Source: a bacterium (GTDB lineage Bacteria > Planctomycetota > UBA1135 > UBA2386). From it: a stretch of DNA of 57,864 nt. The notes under the pieces are model-generated. The model saw only the letters and a program-made list of their open reading frames with translations. It was not told the origin of the DNA and made no database searches. Within the stretch, counting starts at the first letter, position 1, and each line of letters begins with the position of its first letter. The position numbers and the translations under genes were made by a program. Where the stretch lies: the NCBI GenBank assembly GCA_024743115.1, contig JANSXC010000032.1:1-57864 (forward strand), written 5' to 3'. This document shows, piece by piece, positions 26,856 to 35,944 of this stretch.

Positions 26856-28627
26856 CCCAGCCCTACGAGTTGATCGACGAGACCGCGGACGAGCGCGAGG
26901 ATCGTGAGCTCACGGCGGCGCTCTTCGAGGAGTTCGCAGCCGACCGTCCGGACCCGGAGGAGTTCGCTGCCGGTGTCCGGGCCAAGGTCGAGCAGCCGAC
27001 GGCGCAGGTGAAGCCGATGCCGGGCTACCTGCGCGCCGCGGCCGCGATGCTGCCGCCGTTCCTGTTGCCCAAGCCGCTGACTGCAGGAATCGGTGGGGCC
27101 GTCGCGGGCAAGGGCATCGCCAAGCTGGTGCCCGGGGTCGCGGCCTTTCCAGTGGCGATCCTCGTCGTTCTGCTCCTGACGCTGTTTGCGTCGCTGCGCG
27201 TCATGTTCCGACCGGTGGTCGGCGCGCCGGATGGCGCGGTCGACACCAAAGAGGTCGATCGGCAGCTGCGCGAATGGTGGCGCGAGCATCTGTTCGGTGT
27301 GGTCGCGGTGTGCATCGGGCTGTTCCTGCTCTTCATCTATGCGCAAGCCGAAGCCGTGGCGCTCTTGCTCGTGGGCTCGACCGCGACCCTGTTCCTGATC
27401 TGGTCCAGGCTCTCCGCGTTCGGGTTCTTGACGCGGGCGGAAGTGGGGCGGCGCGCGGCGGGCGTCCTGTCGATCGTCGCGGCCAACAGCATCGGTATCG
27501 TGTTTCATCTGCGGGACGAGCAGGCCGGCGTGGCGTGGATCCCATCACTGTTGTTCGTGGCGATGTTCGTGTGCCTCGGGTTGGCCGGGAAGTCGGCGCG
27601 TCGGCTCGTCGTCGCCGGGCTGTTCGTCGGTGTCGCGCTGCCGGCGGTCCTCGTAACCGATGCGTTCGGATCGTTCGGCAAGGTGCCCGTTGTCGTGGCC
27701 GACGTGCGGGCAGGGCTAGCGCGACCATCGACCGCCGTCGAATGGGGTTTGCCGACCGTCGCGCGTTGCGTTCGCAACCTGCGTGGTGCCGCCGTGGCCG
27801 TGCCGTCGCTGGAGCCACTGCGCGAGCACGTGCAGGAGCATCGACGGGTCAACCTGGCGGGGCAGCGCTTCGACCACGACTCGTTGGCGATCCTCGAGCT
27901 CGGGTTCGCGATGCCGTGGGATTACGCGTACTGGCGTAACGAGTATCGCGAAAAGCAGGTGCTGGCGGGCGAGCCGGTCGACGGCAGTCGCGGGCAGCGC
28001 ACCGCGCTGTCGCTGCTCGCGGCCGGCAGGCTCGATGCACCGCAGCGGCTGGCGATCGCGCGTGAGATCGTCGACCGCGACGGGCCGGTGCACGGGGTCG
28101 ACCGGTTCGCGGAGTTGTCCGACGAGATCCGGTTCGTCGAGGCGCTCGGCCACGCCGAACTCGTGCCCGGGTTCGCCGCGCGGGGGCGGCGGCTGTTGAT
28201 CGATCGTTGGCTCCTCGCCGACGAGGGGCAGCGCGGGGTCTTCAGCTCGTTTCGGCAGGACGACGAGGAGGCTCCGGGGCGCCGGATCGAGCGGGCGTCG
28301 TTCGTCTGGCTCGACAGCACGAGTCTCGCCGTCGATCTGATGGCGCGGTTCGGTGTGCCGGAGGTCGTCGACCTCGTTGCGCTCGGGCGCTACCTCGATC
28401 ACGAGCGCTATCGTTGGGCGCGGCGCGGGCCGTCGCGCTACAACGCCGATGCCGTTTGCGCTCTGGCGCGGCTCGAGGCCATGCCGGAGTACCGCGCGGC
28501 CCTCGCTGCGGAACCCGCGCCAGGGCTCGTCGCGGTTCTGCTCGAGTGGCGGGTGTTCGGTGCTGCGTTGTTGCTCGCCGGATTCGCCATCGCGGCGACG
28601 CTGCGGGCGCCGCGTGCGGTCAGTTGA
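26852..28627 (+). CDS. polytopic membrane protein coupled to ECF sigma factor
   Basis: 591 aa. The acidic N-terminal 55 residues (LIDETADEREDRELTAALFE) are cytoplasmic in character and could bind the sigma factor. Then about seven membrane segments lie between residues 70 and 275 (among them FPVAILVVLLLTLFASL, LFGVVAVCIGLFLLFIY and LVVAGLFVGVALPAVLV). A soluble region of about 250 residues without known motifs follows, and a final membrane segment, VFGAALLLAGFAIAATL. No zinc-binding anti-sigma motif is present. The start overlaps the sigma gene stop, which is the main reason to suspect a regulatory partnership. No known family recognised. Confidence 0.75.
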   Translation: MTQPYELIDETADEREDRELTAALFEEFAADRPDPEEFAAGVRAKVEQPTAQVKPMPGYLRAAAAMLPPFLLPKPLTAGIGGAVAGKGIAKLVPGVAAFPVAILVVLLLTLFASLRVMFRPVVGAPDGAVDTKEVDRQLREWWREHLFGVVAVCIGLFLLFIYAQAEAVALLLVGSTATLFLIWSRLSAFGFLTRAEVGRRAAGVLSIVAANSIGIVFHLRDEQAGVAWIPSLLFVAMFVCLGLAGKSARRLVVAGLFVGVALPAVLVTDAFGSFGKVPVVVADVRAGLARPSTAVEWGLPTVARCVRNLRGAAVAVPSLEPLREHVQEHRRVNLAGQRFDHDSLAILELGFAMPWDYAYWRNEYREKQVLAGEPVDGSRGQRTALSLLAAGRLDAPQRLAIAREIVDRDGPVHGVDRFAELSDEIRFVEALGHAELVPGFAARGRRLLIDRWLLADEGQRGVFSSFRQDDEEAPGRRIERASFVWLDSTSLAVDLMARFGVPEVVDLVALGRYLDHERYRWARRGPSRYNADAVCALARLEAMPEYRAALAAEPAPGLVAVLLEWRVFGAALLLAGFAIAATLRAPRAVS

Positions 28628-28716
28628 GCCTGCGCGACCGGCCCAGACTGCGCGACGATCGACCTCGCCACGCGCTATGGTGGTGGTTCGTTCTGTCCCT
28701 TGTTGGATCCCACATC

Positions 28717-29853
28717 ATGCGCCATCTCGTCAGCGCCCTCGCCGCGGGTGCCCTCACCGTTCTCGCCCTGCCTGCACAGGGTGACCTGCTCTACACCATC
28801 AACAACAGCGACGGTGAGATCCGGGCGTTCGATCTCGAGTCCGAGCAGACGATCAGCAGTGTCACGATCACCTCGAGCGGCCGGCAGGCTGTCCAGTGCA
28901 ACGGCATGGCGCGCAATCCGGTGACCGGCGTCACCTACGTGCTCGCCGTGTTCCCCGGCAGCAACGCGCGGCGGCTCTGCTCGGTTGATCTGGGCACCGG
29001 CGCGGCGACGGTCATCGGGACGATGTCGGACAACTTCTCGTCGCTCGCGTGCCGGGTCGACGGCACGCTGTACGGCGTGACGGGCGATGGCGCCAACACG
29101 CCCGAGACGCTCTACACGATCGATCAGTCGACGGCCGTCGCGACGCTCGTGCGACCGCTCGGCAACGGCGACTTCGGCGAGGCCATCGGTTTCGGTGACG
29201 ACCTGTTCCTTTACCACGCGTCGGGCTGGGACATTCCCAACGTCGAGCAGATCTTCGAACGCATCGACACGTTCAGTGGCAACACCCTGACCAACATCCC
29301 GCTCTCGGGATTCGATCCCGAGGAGTTCAGCGCGATCACCTCGTTCGCCGGTGGTCAGTTGCTGGCCGCCGATCTCGGGGACAATATCATCGCGATCACG
29401 ACGACCGGTCACGTGGAGGCCATCGGGGTCTTCGACCACGGCACCGTTCGCGGCCTCGTCTACGAGCCGAGCCCGCAGAGCCAGGGCTACTTCCGTCAGT
29501 ACGGCACGGGCTGTGCGCAGGCGGGCGGGCAGATCTCGATGCTGTTCGGCAGCGGCACACCGGTAGCCGGCCAGTCCATCGGGATCCACTTGCGGCTCGC
29601 GCCGGTGAGCTCGTTCGGTTTGCTCGCGTTCGGCTTCGGATCCGGCACGCTGCCGGTGCCATCGCCCACATGTCAGGTGCAGATCAACCCGGTGATCTCG
29701 TCGACGGGGTTCTTCGCGTCGGCCGCCGGCGAAGCGAATTGGACAATTCCGTTACCATCGCCGTTTGCGCCGCTGGACCTCTACATCCAGACCGGTTCGC
29801 TCGACGGCGGCAACTTCGTCGTGAGCAACCCGCTGCTCATGCACACGCAGTAG
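28717..29853 (+). CDS. secreted beta-propeller-like protein with shared C-terminal domain
   Basis: 378 aa from ATG 28717. Signal peptide of about 21 residues (ALAAGALTVLALPAQG). The N-terminal 240 residues contain propeller-blade-like repeats (LLYTINNSDGEIRAFDL, SVDLGTGAATVIGTM, TLYTIDQSTAVATLV). From about residue 255 comes the C-terminal domain found in other secreted proteins here, opening with YGTGCAQAGG and ending in SLDGGNFVVSNPLL. Longer open frames upstream lack a signal peptide and overlap the previous gene, so I reject them. A TATGGT element 35 nt upstream of the ATG may be the -10. Function unknown; extracellular. Confidence 0.82.
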   Translation: MRHLVSALAAGALTVLALPAQGDLLYTINNSDGEIRAFDLESEQTISSVTITSSGRQAVQCNGMARNPVTGVTYVLAVFPGSNARRLCSVDLGTGAATVIGTMSDNFSSLACRVDGTLYGVTGDGANTPETLYTIDQSTAVATLVRPLGNGDFGEAIGFGDDLFLYHASGWDIPNVEQIFERIDTFSGNTLTNIPLSGFDPEEFSAITSFAGGQLLAADLGDNIIAITTTGHVEAIGVFDHGTVRGLVYEPSPQSQGYFRQYGTGCAQAGGQISMLFGSGTPVAGQSIGIHLRLAPVSSFGLLAFGFGSGTLPVPSPTCQVQINPVISSTGFFASAAGEANWTIPLPSPFAPLDLYIQTGSLDGGNFVVSNPLLMHTQ

Positions 29854-29865
29854 CGCCCCACCGGG

Positions 29866-29871
29866 TAGGCT
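29866..29871 (+). promoter_or_regulatory. putative -10 element for RND operon
   Basis: TAGGCT ends 9 nt before ATG 29881, implying a leader of only a few nucleotides. No good -35. Confidence 0.35.
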
Positions 29872-29880
29872 GCTGACCCG

Positions 29881-31008
29881 ATGCGCTCCCTGCTGGCCTA
29901 CACCCTCGCGCTGCTCGCGATCCTCGCGGGCGCCTGGTTCGGCTTCCTGCGTGGGGAGCAGGACGCGAAGGCCGATGGTCCGCGCCGCTCGCGGGCGACG
30001 CCGGTGATCCTGGCACCGGTCGTCGAGGCCCCGTTCGCCGAGACACTCGATGCGCTCGGCACCGCGGTGGCGAACGAGCGGGTGCAACTCACGGCGAACC
30101 GCTCCGACCTCGTGCGCGCGGTGCACTTCACCGATGGTCAGGAGGTCGAGGCCGGTGCGCTGCTCGTCGAACTCGAGGCCAGTGAGGAGGCGGCGCGGCT
30201 TGCGGAGGCGAAGGCGCTGCTGCAAGGGCGCGAAGCCGCGCATCGCCGGGCGGTCGAATTGTCGGAACAGGAGATCACCGCGGGTAGCACCGTCGATGCC
30301 GCGCTCGCGGAACTCGAGGCCGCCCGTGCGCGGGTCGCGACCCTCGAAGTGCTCGTCGCCGATCACCAGGTGCGGGCGCCGTTCGCGGGTCGGCTCGGGC
30401 TGCGCGGCATCAGCGTCGGCTCGCTGCTCCAGGCGTCGACCGAGATCGCGACGCTCGACGATCTGTCGGTCATCAAGGTCGACTTCACGATTCCGGAGAC
30501 CTGGCTCGCGGCCGTTCGCGAGGGGATGGCGATTGCAGCTCGTACCGACGCCTGGCCCGAGGCGGTGTTCCCGGGCAGGGTCGCAGCGATCGCGACGCGG
30601 CTCGATCGCATCACGCGGTCAGCGACCGTCCGTGCCGAGGTGCCTAACCCCGATCGCCGGCTGCGACCCGGGATGCTCGTGAAGGTGCGCGTCGATCGCG
30701 GCGAATCCCCGTCCCTGCAGGTGCCCGAGGAGGCCCTCGTCCAGAGAGCGGATCGCCACTTCGTTTTTGTCGTCGCCGGTACCGGAGACAGTACTGAGGG
30801 TCGCGCTGAGAGCGGTGATGAGGGCGCTGGCGAACCAGGTGCCTACATCTGCCGCGAGACCGAGGTGCGGGTCGGTCGTCGACGGGTGGGGCGGGTCGAG
30901 ATCCTCTCCGGTCTGGCCGTCGGACAGCGGGTCGTCGTCGAAGGGCTGGCGCGCGTGCGCGATGGCTCCGCGGTGAACGTCGTCGAGGTTCGCGGGGCCG
31001 GGGACTGA
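29881..31008 (+). CDS. RND efflux periplasmic adaptor (membrane fusion protein)
   Basis: 375 aa. An N-terminal anchor (LLAYTLALLAILAGAWFGFL) is followed by the HlyD-like barrel-sandwich halves: VQLTANRSDLVRAVHFTDGQ with EVEAGALLVELEA, and VADHQVRAPFAGRLGLRGIS. A helical hairpin lies between them (AKALLQGREAAHRRAVELSE). A beta-barrel domain follows (FTIPETWLAAVREGM). Near residue 300 there is an insertion rich in Gly, Glu and Asp (GDSTEGRAESGDEGAGE). It links the inner-membrane RND pump encoded 4 nt downstream to an outer-membrane channel; no TolC-type gene is present here. Confidence 0.92.
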   Translation: MRSLLAYTLALLAILAGAWFGFLRGEQDAKADGPRRSRATPVILAPVVEAPFAETLDALGTAVANERVQLTANRSDLVRAVHFTDGQEVEAGALLVELEASEEAARLAEAKALLQGREAAHRRAVELSEQEITAGSTVDAALAELEAARARVATLEVLVADHQVRAPFAGRLGLRGISVGSLLQASTEIATLDDLSVIKVDFTIPETWLAAVREGMAIAARTDAWPEAVFPGRVAAIATRLDRITRSATVRAEVPNPDRRLRPGMLVKVRVDRGESPSLQVPEEALVQRADRHFVFVVAGTGDSTEGRAESGDEGAGEPGAYICRETEVRVGRRRVGRVEILSGLAVGQRVVVEGLARVRDGSAVNVVEVRGAGD

Positions 31009-31012
31009 GCGC

Positions 31013-34000
31013 GTGATCGTCTCCGATCTCGCGGTGCGGCGGCCCGTGCTCGCAATGGTCGCGAGCTTCGTCATCGTCACGCTCGGCGTCGTCGGTCTCG
31101 CGCGGCTCGGTATCCGTGAGCTGCCCGACATCGACGCGCCATCCGTCAGCATCAGCACGCAGTATCCCGGTGCCGCTGCGGCGGTCGTCGAGACGCGTGT
31201 CACGCAGGTCATCGAGGATGGCGTGAGCGGCATCGACGGCATTCGTTCCGTGTCGTCGCAGACTTCCGATGGCCGGTCGTCGATCGACATCGAGTTCGTG
31301 CTCGAACGCGATCTCGACGCGGCCGCGAACGACGTGCGCGATCGCGTTTCCCGCGTGCTCTCGCGGCTGCCCGACGAGGTCGATCCGCCCCAGGTCGCCA
31401 AGGTGCAGTCGGGTTCGGACACGGTGTTCTGGATGAACCTCGCGTCGCCGGTTCGCGACGCGCTCGAGCTGACGGACTACGCCGAGCGTTACCTGGTCGA
31501 CCAGTTCTCGAACATCCCCGGCGTCGCACAGATCCGCTACGGCGGTGGCAGCCGGGCTGCGATGCGCATCTGGCTCGATCGCGACGCGCTCGCCGCGATG
31601 GGGGCGACCGTCGGCGACGTCGAAGACAGCTTGCGCCGCGAGAACGTCGAACTGCCCGCTGGTCGGATCGAATCCACGACCCGCGAGTTCACGGTGCGGG
31701 TGCAGCGCCGCTACGAGACGGCCAAACAGTTCGGCGGGCTCGTGGTCCGCCGCGGCGAGGATGGTCACCTGCTGCGGTTGCGCGATGTCGCGCGGATTGC
31801 GGTCGGACCGAGCGACGATCGCACGATGTTCCGCCGCAACGGCGAGGACATGGTCGGGCTCGGCGTCGTCGCGCAGGCCAAGGCGAACGTGCTGGCCGTT
31901 ACCGAGGGCGTCAAGGCGCGGATGACCGAGGTCAACGCGACGTTGCCCGATGACATGCGGCTCTACCCGAGCGCGGACTCGTCGCTGTACATCAAGGCGG
32001 CGATCGAGGAGGTCTGGCTGACGCTGCTGATCACGGCCGGGGTCGTCGTGCTCGTCATCTTCGTGTTTCTCGGCAGCGGGCGGGCGACCCTGGTGCCGGC
32101 CGTCACCGTGCCGGTGTCGCTGGTCGGTTCGTTCTTCGTATTGTACGTGCTCGGCTACTCCATCAACCTGCTCACGTTGCTCGGGCTCGTGCTCGCGATC
32201 GGGCTCGTCGTCGACGACGCGATCGTCGTGCTCGAGAACATCGCGCGGCGGATCCGCGCCGGAGAACCGCGGCTCAAGGCGGCATTCGCCGGCGCACGGC
32301 AGGTCGGGTTCGCCGTCGTCGCGACGACGGTCGTGCTCGTCGCGGCGCTCGTTGCGGTCACGTTCCTCGAGGGCAACACGGGGCGGCTGTTCACGGAGTT
32401 CGCGATGGCGCTTGCCGGAGCGGTCGTGCTGTCGACGATCGTCGCGCTGACGCTGTCGCCCGTGATGTGTTCGGCGCTCCTGCGTTCGGGGCCGCCATCG
32501 TTCCTCGTGCGGACCGTCGACGGCGCGTTCGGGCCGGTGCAGCGTGGTTACCGCTGGTTGCTCGAAGGCATCGTCTCGCAGCCGCTCGCCGCGATCGGCA
32601 TCGTCGCCGGCCTCGGTGCGTCACTCGCCGGCTTGTTCTTCGGGTTGCCATCGGAGTATGCGCCGCAGGAGGATCGTGGGTCGTTCCGCGTCAGCGCGCG
32701 CGGTCCCGAAGGCGCGTCGTTCGAGCACGCGGTCGCCGCTGCGAATCGAGTCGAGAACGTGCTGCTGGGATTGATCGAATCGGGCGAGGCGCAGCGCGTG
32801 CTCGTTCGTGTGCCGGGCTCGTTCCGCTCTGGCGGCAGCGTGAACTCGGCGTTCGGCACGGTCCTGCTCGTGCACTGGGACGAGCGCGAGCGCACGACCA
32901 AGGAGGTCATGGCCGACGTCGATCGGCAGTTCGCCGAGATGGTCGGCTACCGTGCGTTCTCGATTGCGCAGTCGGGTCTGCTGCGGCGGTCGGGGCAGCC
33001 TGTGCAGTTCGTGCTCACGGGGTCGTCCTACGGAGAACTCGCCGAGTGGCGTGACATCGTGATCGACGAGGCGCGGAAGAACCCGGGACTGCTCGCGGTG
33101 ACTTCGGACTACCAGGAGACGAAGCCGCAGCTCGAGGTGCTCGTCGACGAGGATCGGGCGGGTGACCTCGGGGTGTCGTCCGTTGAGGTCGGCCGCACGC
33201 TCGAGACGCTGATGGGTTCGCGTCGGGTGACGTCGTTCGTCGATCGCGGCGAGGAATACGACGTGATCCTCGAATGCGAGGACGCGGACAAACGCTCGCC
33301 GACCGACCTCGAGCAGATCTACGTGCGCTCGCAGGCCTCGGGCGAACTCGTGCCGTTGGCGAACCTCGTGAGTGTGCGCGAGTTCGCCGACTCGGCGACG
33401 TTGAGTCGGTTCGAACGATTGCGGGCGATCACGATCAGCGCGAACCTGGCGGAGGAATACACGCTCGGTGAGGCGCTCGAGTTCCTACGCGGGGTCGTGC
33501 GCGATCGGCTCGACAACCGGCCTGGCATCGCCTACGCGGGCGAGAGTCGCGAGTTCGTCGAGTCGTCCGCGGCGCTGATGTTCACGTTCCTGCTCGCGCT
33601 GCTGCTCGTGTATCTCGTGCTCGCCGCGCAGTTCGAGAACTTCCTGCAGCCGCTCGTGATCCTGCTGACCGTGCCGCTCGGCCTGTTCGGCGGCCTGCTA
33701 GGGCTCGAGCTCGGCGGCGGCACGATCAACATCTACAGCAAGGTCGGGATGGTGATCCTCATCGGCCTCGCGACGAAGAACGGTATCCTCATCGTCGAGT
33801 TCGCGAATCAGCTGCGCGACGAGGGGCGTGACTGGCGCACCGCGATCCTCGATGCGTCGGTGTTGCGGCTGCGCCCGATCCTCATGACCGGCTTGTCGAC
33901 GTCGCTCGGGGCGTTGCCGCTCGTTCTCGCGAGCGGGGCGGGGGCCGAAGGGCGCGCGGCGATCGGCCTCGTCGTCTTGTTCGGGGTCACGATCGCGACA

Positions 34001-34111
34001 TTGACGACGCTGCTCGTGGTGCCCGGGACGTACGGCCTGGTTGCCCGGTTCACCGGCTCGCCGCTGCAGCGCACGCGGCAGCTCGATCGCGAACTCGCGG
34101 CCGCCTCCTAG
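31013..34111 (+). CDS. RND efflux transporter permease (AcrB/MexB family)
   Basis: 1032 aa, full length for a trimeric RND proton antiporter, starting at GTG 31013 just after the adaptor gene. TM1 is preceded by SDLAVRRPVLAMV. The porter domain contains YPGAAAAVVETRVTQVIEDG. The proton-relay Asp pair is present at residues 401-402 (GLVVDDAIVVLENIARRI). The C-terminal half repeats the fold, with GLATKNGILIVEFANQLRDE and LRLRPILMTGLST near TM11. It exports drugs, detergent-like compounds or metabolites using the proton gradient; the substrate cannot be read. The stop lies inside a hairpin shared with the convergent gene. Confidence 0.95.
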   Translation: MIVSDLAVRRPVLAMVASFVIVTLGVVGLARLGIRELPDIDAPSVSISTQYPGAAAAVVETRVTQVIEDGVSGIDGIRSVSSQTSDGRSSIDIEFVLERDLDAAANDVRDRVSRVLSRLPDEVDPPQVAKVQSGSDTVFWMNLASPVRDALELTDYAERYLVDQFSNIPGVAQIRYGGGSRAAMRIWLDRDALAAMGATVGDVEDSLRRENVELPAGRIESTTREFTVRVQRRYETAKQFGGLVVRRGEDGHLLRLRDVARIAVGPSDDRTMFRRNGEDMVGLGVVAQAKANVLAVTEGVKARMTEVNATLPDDMRLYPSADSSLYIKAAIEEVWLTLLITAGVVVLVIFVFLGSGRATLVPAVTVPVSLVGSFFVLYVLGYSINLLTLLGLVLAIGLVVDDAIVVLENIARRIRAGEPRLKAAFAGARQVGFAVVATTVVLVAALVAVTFLEGNTGRLFTEFAMALAGAVVLSTIVALTLSPVMCSALLRSGPPSFLVRTVDGAFGPVQRGYRWLLEGIVSQPLAAIGIVAGLGASLAGLFFGLPSEYAPQEDRGSFRVSARGPEGASFEHAVAAANRVENVLLGLIESGEAQRVLVRVPGSFRSGGSVNSAFGTVLLVHWDERERTTKEVMADVDRQFAEMVGYRAFSIAQSGLLRRSGQPVQFVLTGSSYGELAEWRDIVIDEARKNPGLLAVTSDYQETKPQLEVLVDEDRAGDLGVSSVEVGRTLETLMGSRRVTSFVDRGEEYDVILECEDADKRSPTDLEQIYVRSQASGELVPLANLVSVREFADSATLSRFERLRAITISANLAEEYTLGEALEFLRGVVRDRLDNRPGIAYAGESREFVESSAALMFTFLLALLLVYLVLAAQFENFLQPLVILLTVPLGLFGGLLGLELGGGTINIYSKVGMVILIGLATKNGILIVEFANQLRDEGRDWRTAILDASVLRLRPILMTGLSTSLGALPLVLASGAGAEGRAAIGLVVLFGVTIATLTTLLVVPGTYGLVARFTGSPLQRTRQLDRELAAAS

Positions 34112-34122
34112 GAAGCGGCCGC
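34097..34122. terminator. bidirectional hairpin between convergent genes
   Basis: GCGGCCGC (34097-34104) and GCGGCCGC (34115-34122) can pair over 8 bp. The 10-nt loop CTCCTAGGAA is itself nearly palindromic. It spans the stop codon of the RND permease and precedes the convergent stop at 34155, so it may terminate both transcripts. No U-tract. Confidence 0.5.
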
Positions 34123-34154
34123 TGAGTTCGCGCGGCGATTGACCGGGTTCGGGT

Positions 34155-35459
34155 TCAGCCCAAGAGGCCGATCAACAGCCCCGCGCCGACGCCGAGCAGG
34201 AACGGCGCGACGATCTTGACGAACAGCAGCGTGTCGTCGGGACTCGGGCTCGCGGCCGAGGTGGCGATCACGGGTGCGGCGACCGTGAGGGTGCCGGCGG
34301 GCTCCTGGACGGTCACTGTCGTGGTTTCCACGGATTCCGTTGTCGGCTCGGCGTAGTCGACGGCGACGGTCGCGTCGGCGGCTGGGGTTTCGACCGTCGT
34401 GGTCGTGGCCTCCGAGTTCGTGGGCTGGTCGGTTGGTTCCGGGTCCATCAGCCACGAACCCGTTTCCGAGCTCTCGAAAGCCGGGATCGCGTCGCCTGCC
34501 TCGGGCGGCGGCGTCGTGGTCTCCGTGGTCTCCGTGGCGGCCGGCTCGGAATCGACATCCACTGCCGCGATCGTCACGGCTTCGTCCTCGATCAGCTCGA
34601 CCTCGAAGTCGCTCGCGGCGTCGGCGACGGCCTCGACCATGCTCTCACCGTTCGTCGAACCCGCTTTGCCGTGCTGCTCGTCGACGGCCGCGAGCAGCCG
34701 CTCCATGATCGCCTGGGTTTCGGTCGCGAGCTTGTCGATCGCTTCGACCTCGTTGGCGGAAGTGACTTCGGACGGGGCCGCCGGTGCCGGTTCCACCGCT
34801 TCGATCGTGACCTCGAGCGCTTCGTCGGTCCCGGATGCCGTGTCGACCGGCGGCTCGGCCACGGCCGTTGCGGTCGCCTCGACGTCGATGGTTTCGAGCG
34901 CGCCCGTCGCGATCGAACTCGTCTCGATCGGGTTCGTTTCGATCAGGCTCGCCGCGACGGCGACCGCGTCGTTGGCCGGCGCCGTTTGCGACTGCGTGCT
35001 CGCACTGCTCATTGTCGGCGTGTTGCCAGGCGGCGCAGCCGATCGACTCGCCTGGGTCGTCCGGGGCCGGCGGCGGGAGGGGCGCTCCGCGACGTGGGAG
35101 AGGGCGTCGCGCATCGACTCGCCGTCGGTGCGGCCGGTGCCCTTCTTCGCAGCGCTCCTCTTCGCGGTGCCCCGCTTCGCAGTGCTCTTCTTTGCGGGGC
35201 TCTTCTTTGCGGAGCTCTTCTTCTCTGCATCCGACTTGGTTGCGCGAGCCTTCTTCGGTGCACCTGCCGCTGCCGCTCGGGTCGCCTTTGGCTTGCTGCT
35301 CGCCGCGGCCTCGCTCGCGCTCTTGCGGCTGGTCTTCGTGCCGCCCGTCTTCTTGCGGCTCGTGCCGGTCCTCGACGTGGCCTTGGACTTGCCGGAACCG
35401 GTCGAACGGCGGCGTGGTTTCGGGTTCGTGCCCGTGGAGTCGTTGGCTGATTCGGTCAT
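34155..35459 (-). CDS. histone-H1-like Lys/Ala-rich protein with C-terminal membrane anchor
   Basis: 434 aa from ATG 35459, with AAGGA five nt before it. Residues 8-110 are strongly basic and low-complexity, with Lys/Ser/Thr/Ala repeats like eukaryotic H1 tails and bacterial HU-like extensions (KKSSAKKSPAKKSTAKRGTA). From about residue 145 the composition switches to acidic Thr/Ala/Glu-rich sequence with a short helical part (VEAIDKLATETQAIMERLLA). The last 23 residues are a single hydrophobic segment (LFVKIVAPFLLGVGAGLLIG). No signal peptide, so the basic part should be cytoplasmic. A nucleoid-to-membrane tether is possible but is inference. H1-like proteins are known in several bacterial groups, but I do not recall this anchored form. 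Confidence 0.75.
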   Translation of the reverse strand: MTESANDSTGTNPKPRRRSTGSGKSKATSRTGTSRKKTGGTKTSRKSASEAAASSKPKATRAAAAGAPKKARATKSDAEKKSSAKKSPAKKSTAKRGTAKRSAAKKGTGRTDGESMRDALSHVAERPSRRRPRTTQASRSAAPPGNTPTMSSASTQSQTAPANDAVAVAASLIETNPIETSSIATGALETIDVEATATAVAEPPVDTASGTDEALEVTIEAVEPAPAAPSEVTSANEVEAIDKLATETQAIMERLLAAVDEQHGKAGSTNGESMVEAVADAASDFEVELIEDEAVTIAAVDVDSEPAATETTETTTPPPEAGDAIPAFESSETGSWLMDPEPTDQPTNSEATTTTVETPAADATVAVDYAEPTTESVETTTVTVQEPAGTLTVAAPVIATSAASPSPDDTLLFVKIVAPFLLGVGAGLLIGLLG

Positions 35460-35462
35460 GTT

Positions 35463-35467
35463 TCCTT
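35463..35467 (-). promoter_or_regulatory. Shine-Dalgarno site of the H1-like gene
   Basis: AAGGA on the minus strand, 3-4 nt before ATG 35459 (AAGGAAAC-ATG). Clear SD sites are rare in this window. It fits an mRNA with a long leader rather than a leaderless one. Confidence 0.6.
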
Positions 35468-35901
35468 GCTGGTCCCGTGTGCTTCCGCCCTTTCGTCGGC
35501 GCATCCGGGATCGCCCTTGATCGGGTCGTATCTGATTGCGACACGGGAGGTCGGGGCCGCTCCGGAGCCGCGATGCCACCGCGGCTCGGGGCCTGCGGCG
35601 AATCGGTTCGGTAGGGCGAGAATCCGGCCCCTCGCACTTAAGGCCCCGTCGTATCGCAAGCGGGGGCTCTGCCCCCGGTCCACCCGATCACACGAAACAC
35701 TGCGACAGAACGCCTTAGGGCGTTGGGACTCGACTCCTCCTTCTTTCCCTTTCTCCCGAGAGTCCTTGCTCGCCGTTGAGGCAAGCGGCGAGCCTGTCGC
35801 CTTACTTTTTTGCCAAGCGCGCAGCTGGCCGGGCGTCGGCAGGTCTGGCAGAGGCATGCGGCTCGTTCTCGAATGCGGTGGGCCGCACAGCGGGCGCGCG
35901 A

Positions 35902-35907
35902 ATCGTA
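35902..35907 (-). promoter_or_regulatory. putative -10 element of the structured leader
   Basis: TACGAT on the minus strand, 38 nt downstream of the kinase stop and about 440 nt before the H1-like ATG. The same hexamer occurs at 38912 and 48328. Confidence 0.35.
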
Positions 35908-35944
35908 GACTACGCCCGTGCCCGTCGGCTCCTCCAGGGGTTCG

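Larger units (their letters stand above)
35460..35944 (-). other. 485-nt gene-free, hairpin-rich leader region
   Basis: No supportable protein gene. Short open frames here have skewed composition and no start signals. On the minus strand it holds a TACGAT -10-like element (35902-35907) and three perfect hairpins: GCTCGCCG/CGGCGAGC (35768-35775 with 35786-35793, 10-nt loop), AACGCC/GGCGTT (35709-35724, loop TTAG) and CGGGGGC/GCCCCCG (35661-35677, loop TCT). A 10-nt palindrome GCTCCGGAGC is at 35559-35568. It could be the structured 5' leader of the H1-like gene or a small RNA. I tried RNase P RNA, tmRNA and SRP RNA signatures and saw none. Confidence 0.5.

Noticed and set aside
35456..35857. 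133-codon minus-strand frame in the leader of the H1-like gene
   Set aside because: It runs through three perfect hairpins, has no start signal and ends inside the next gene's start; more likely untranslated RNA.
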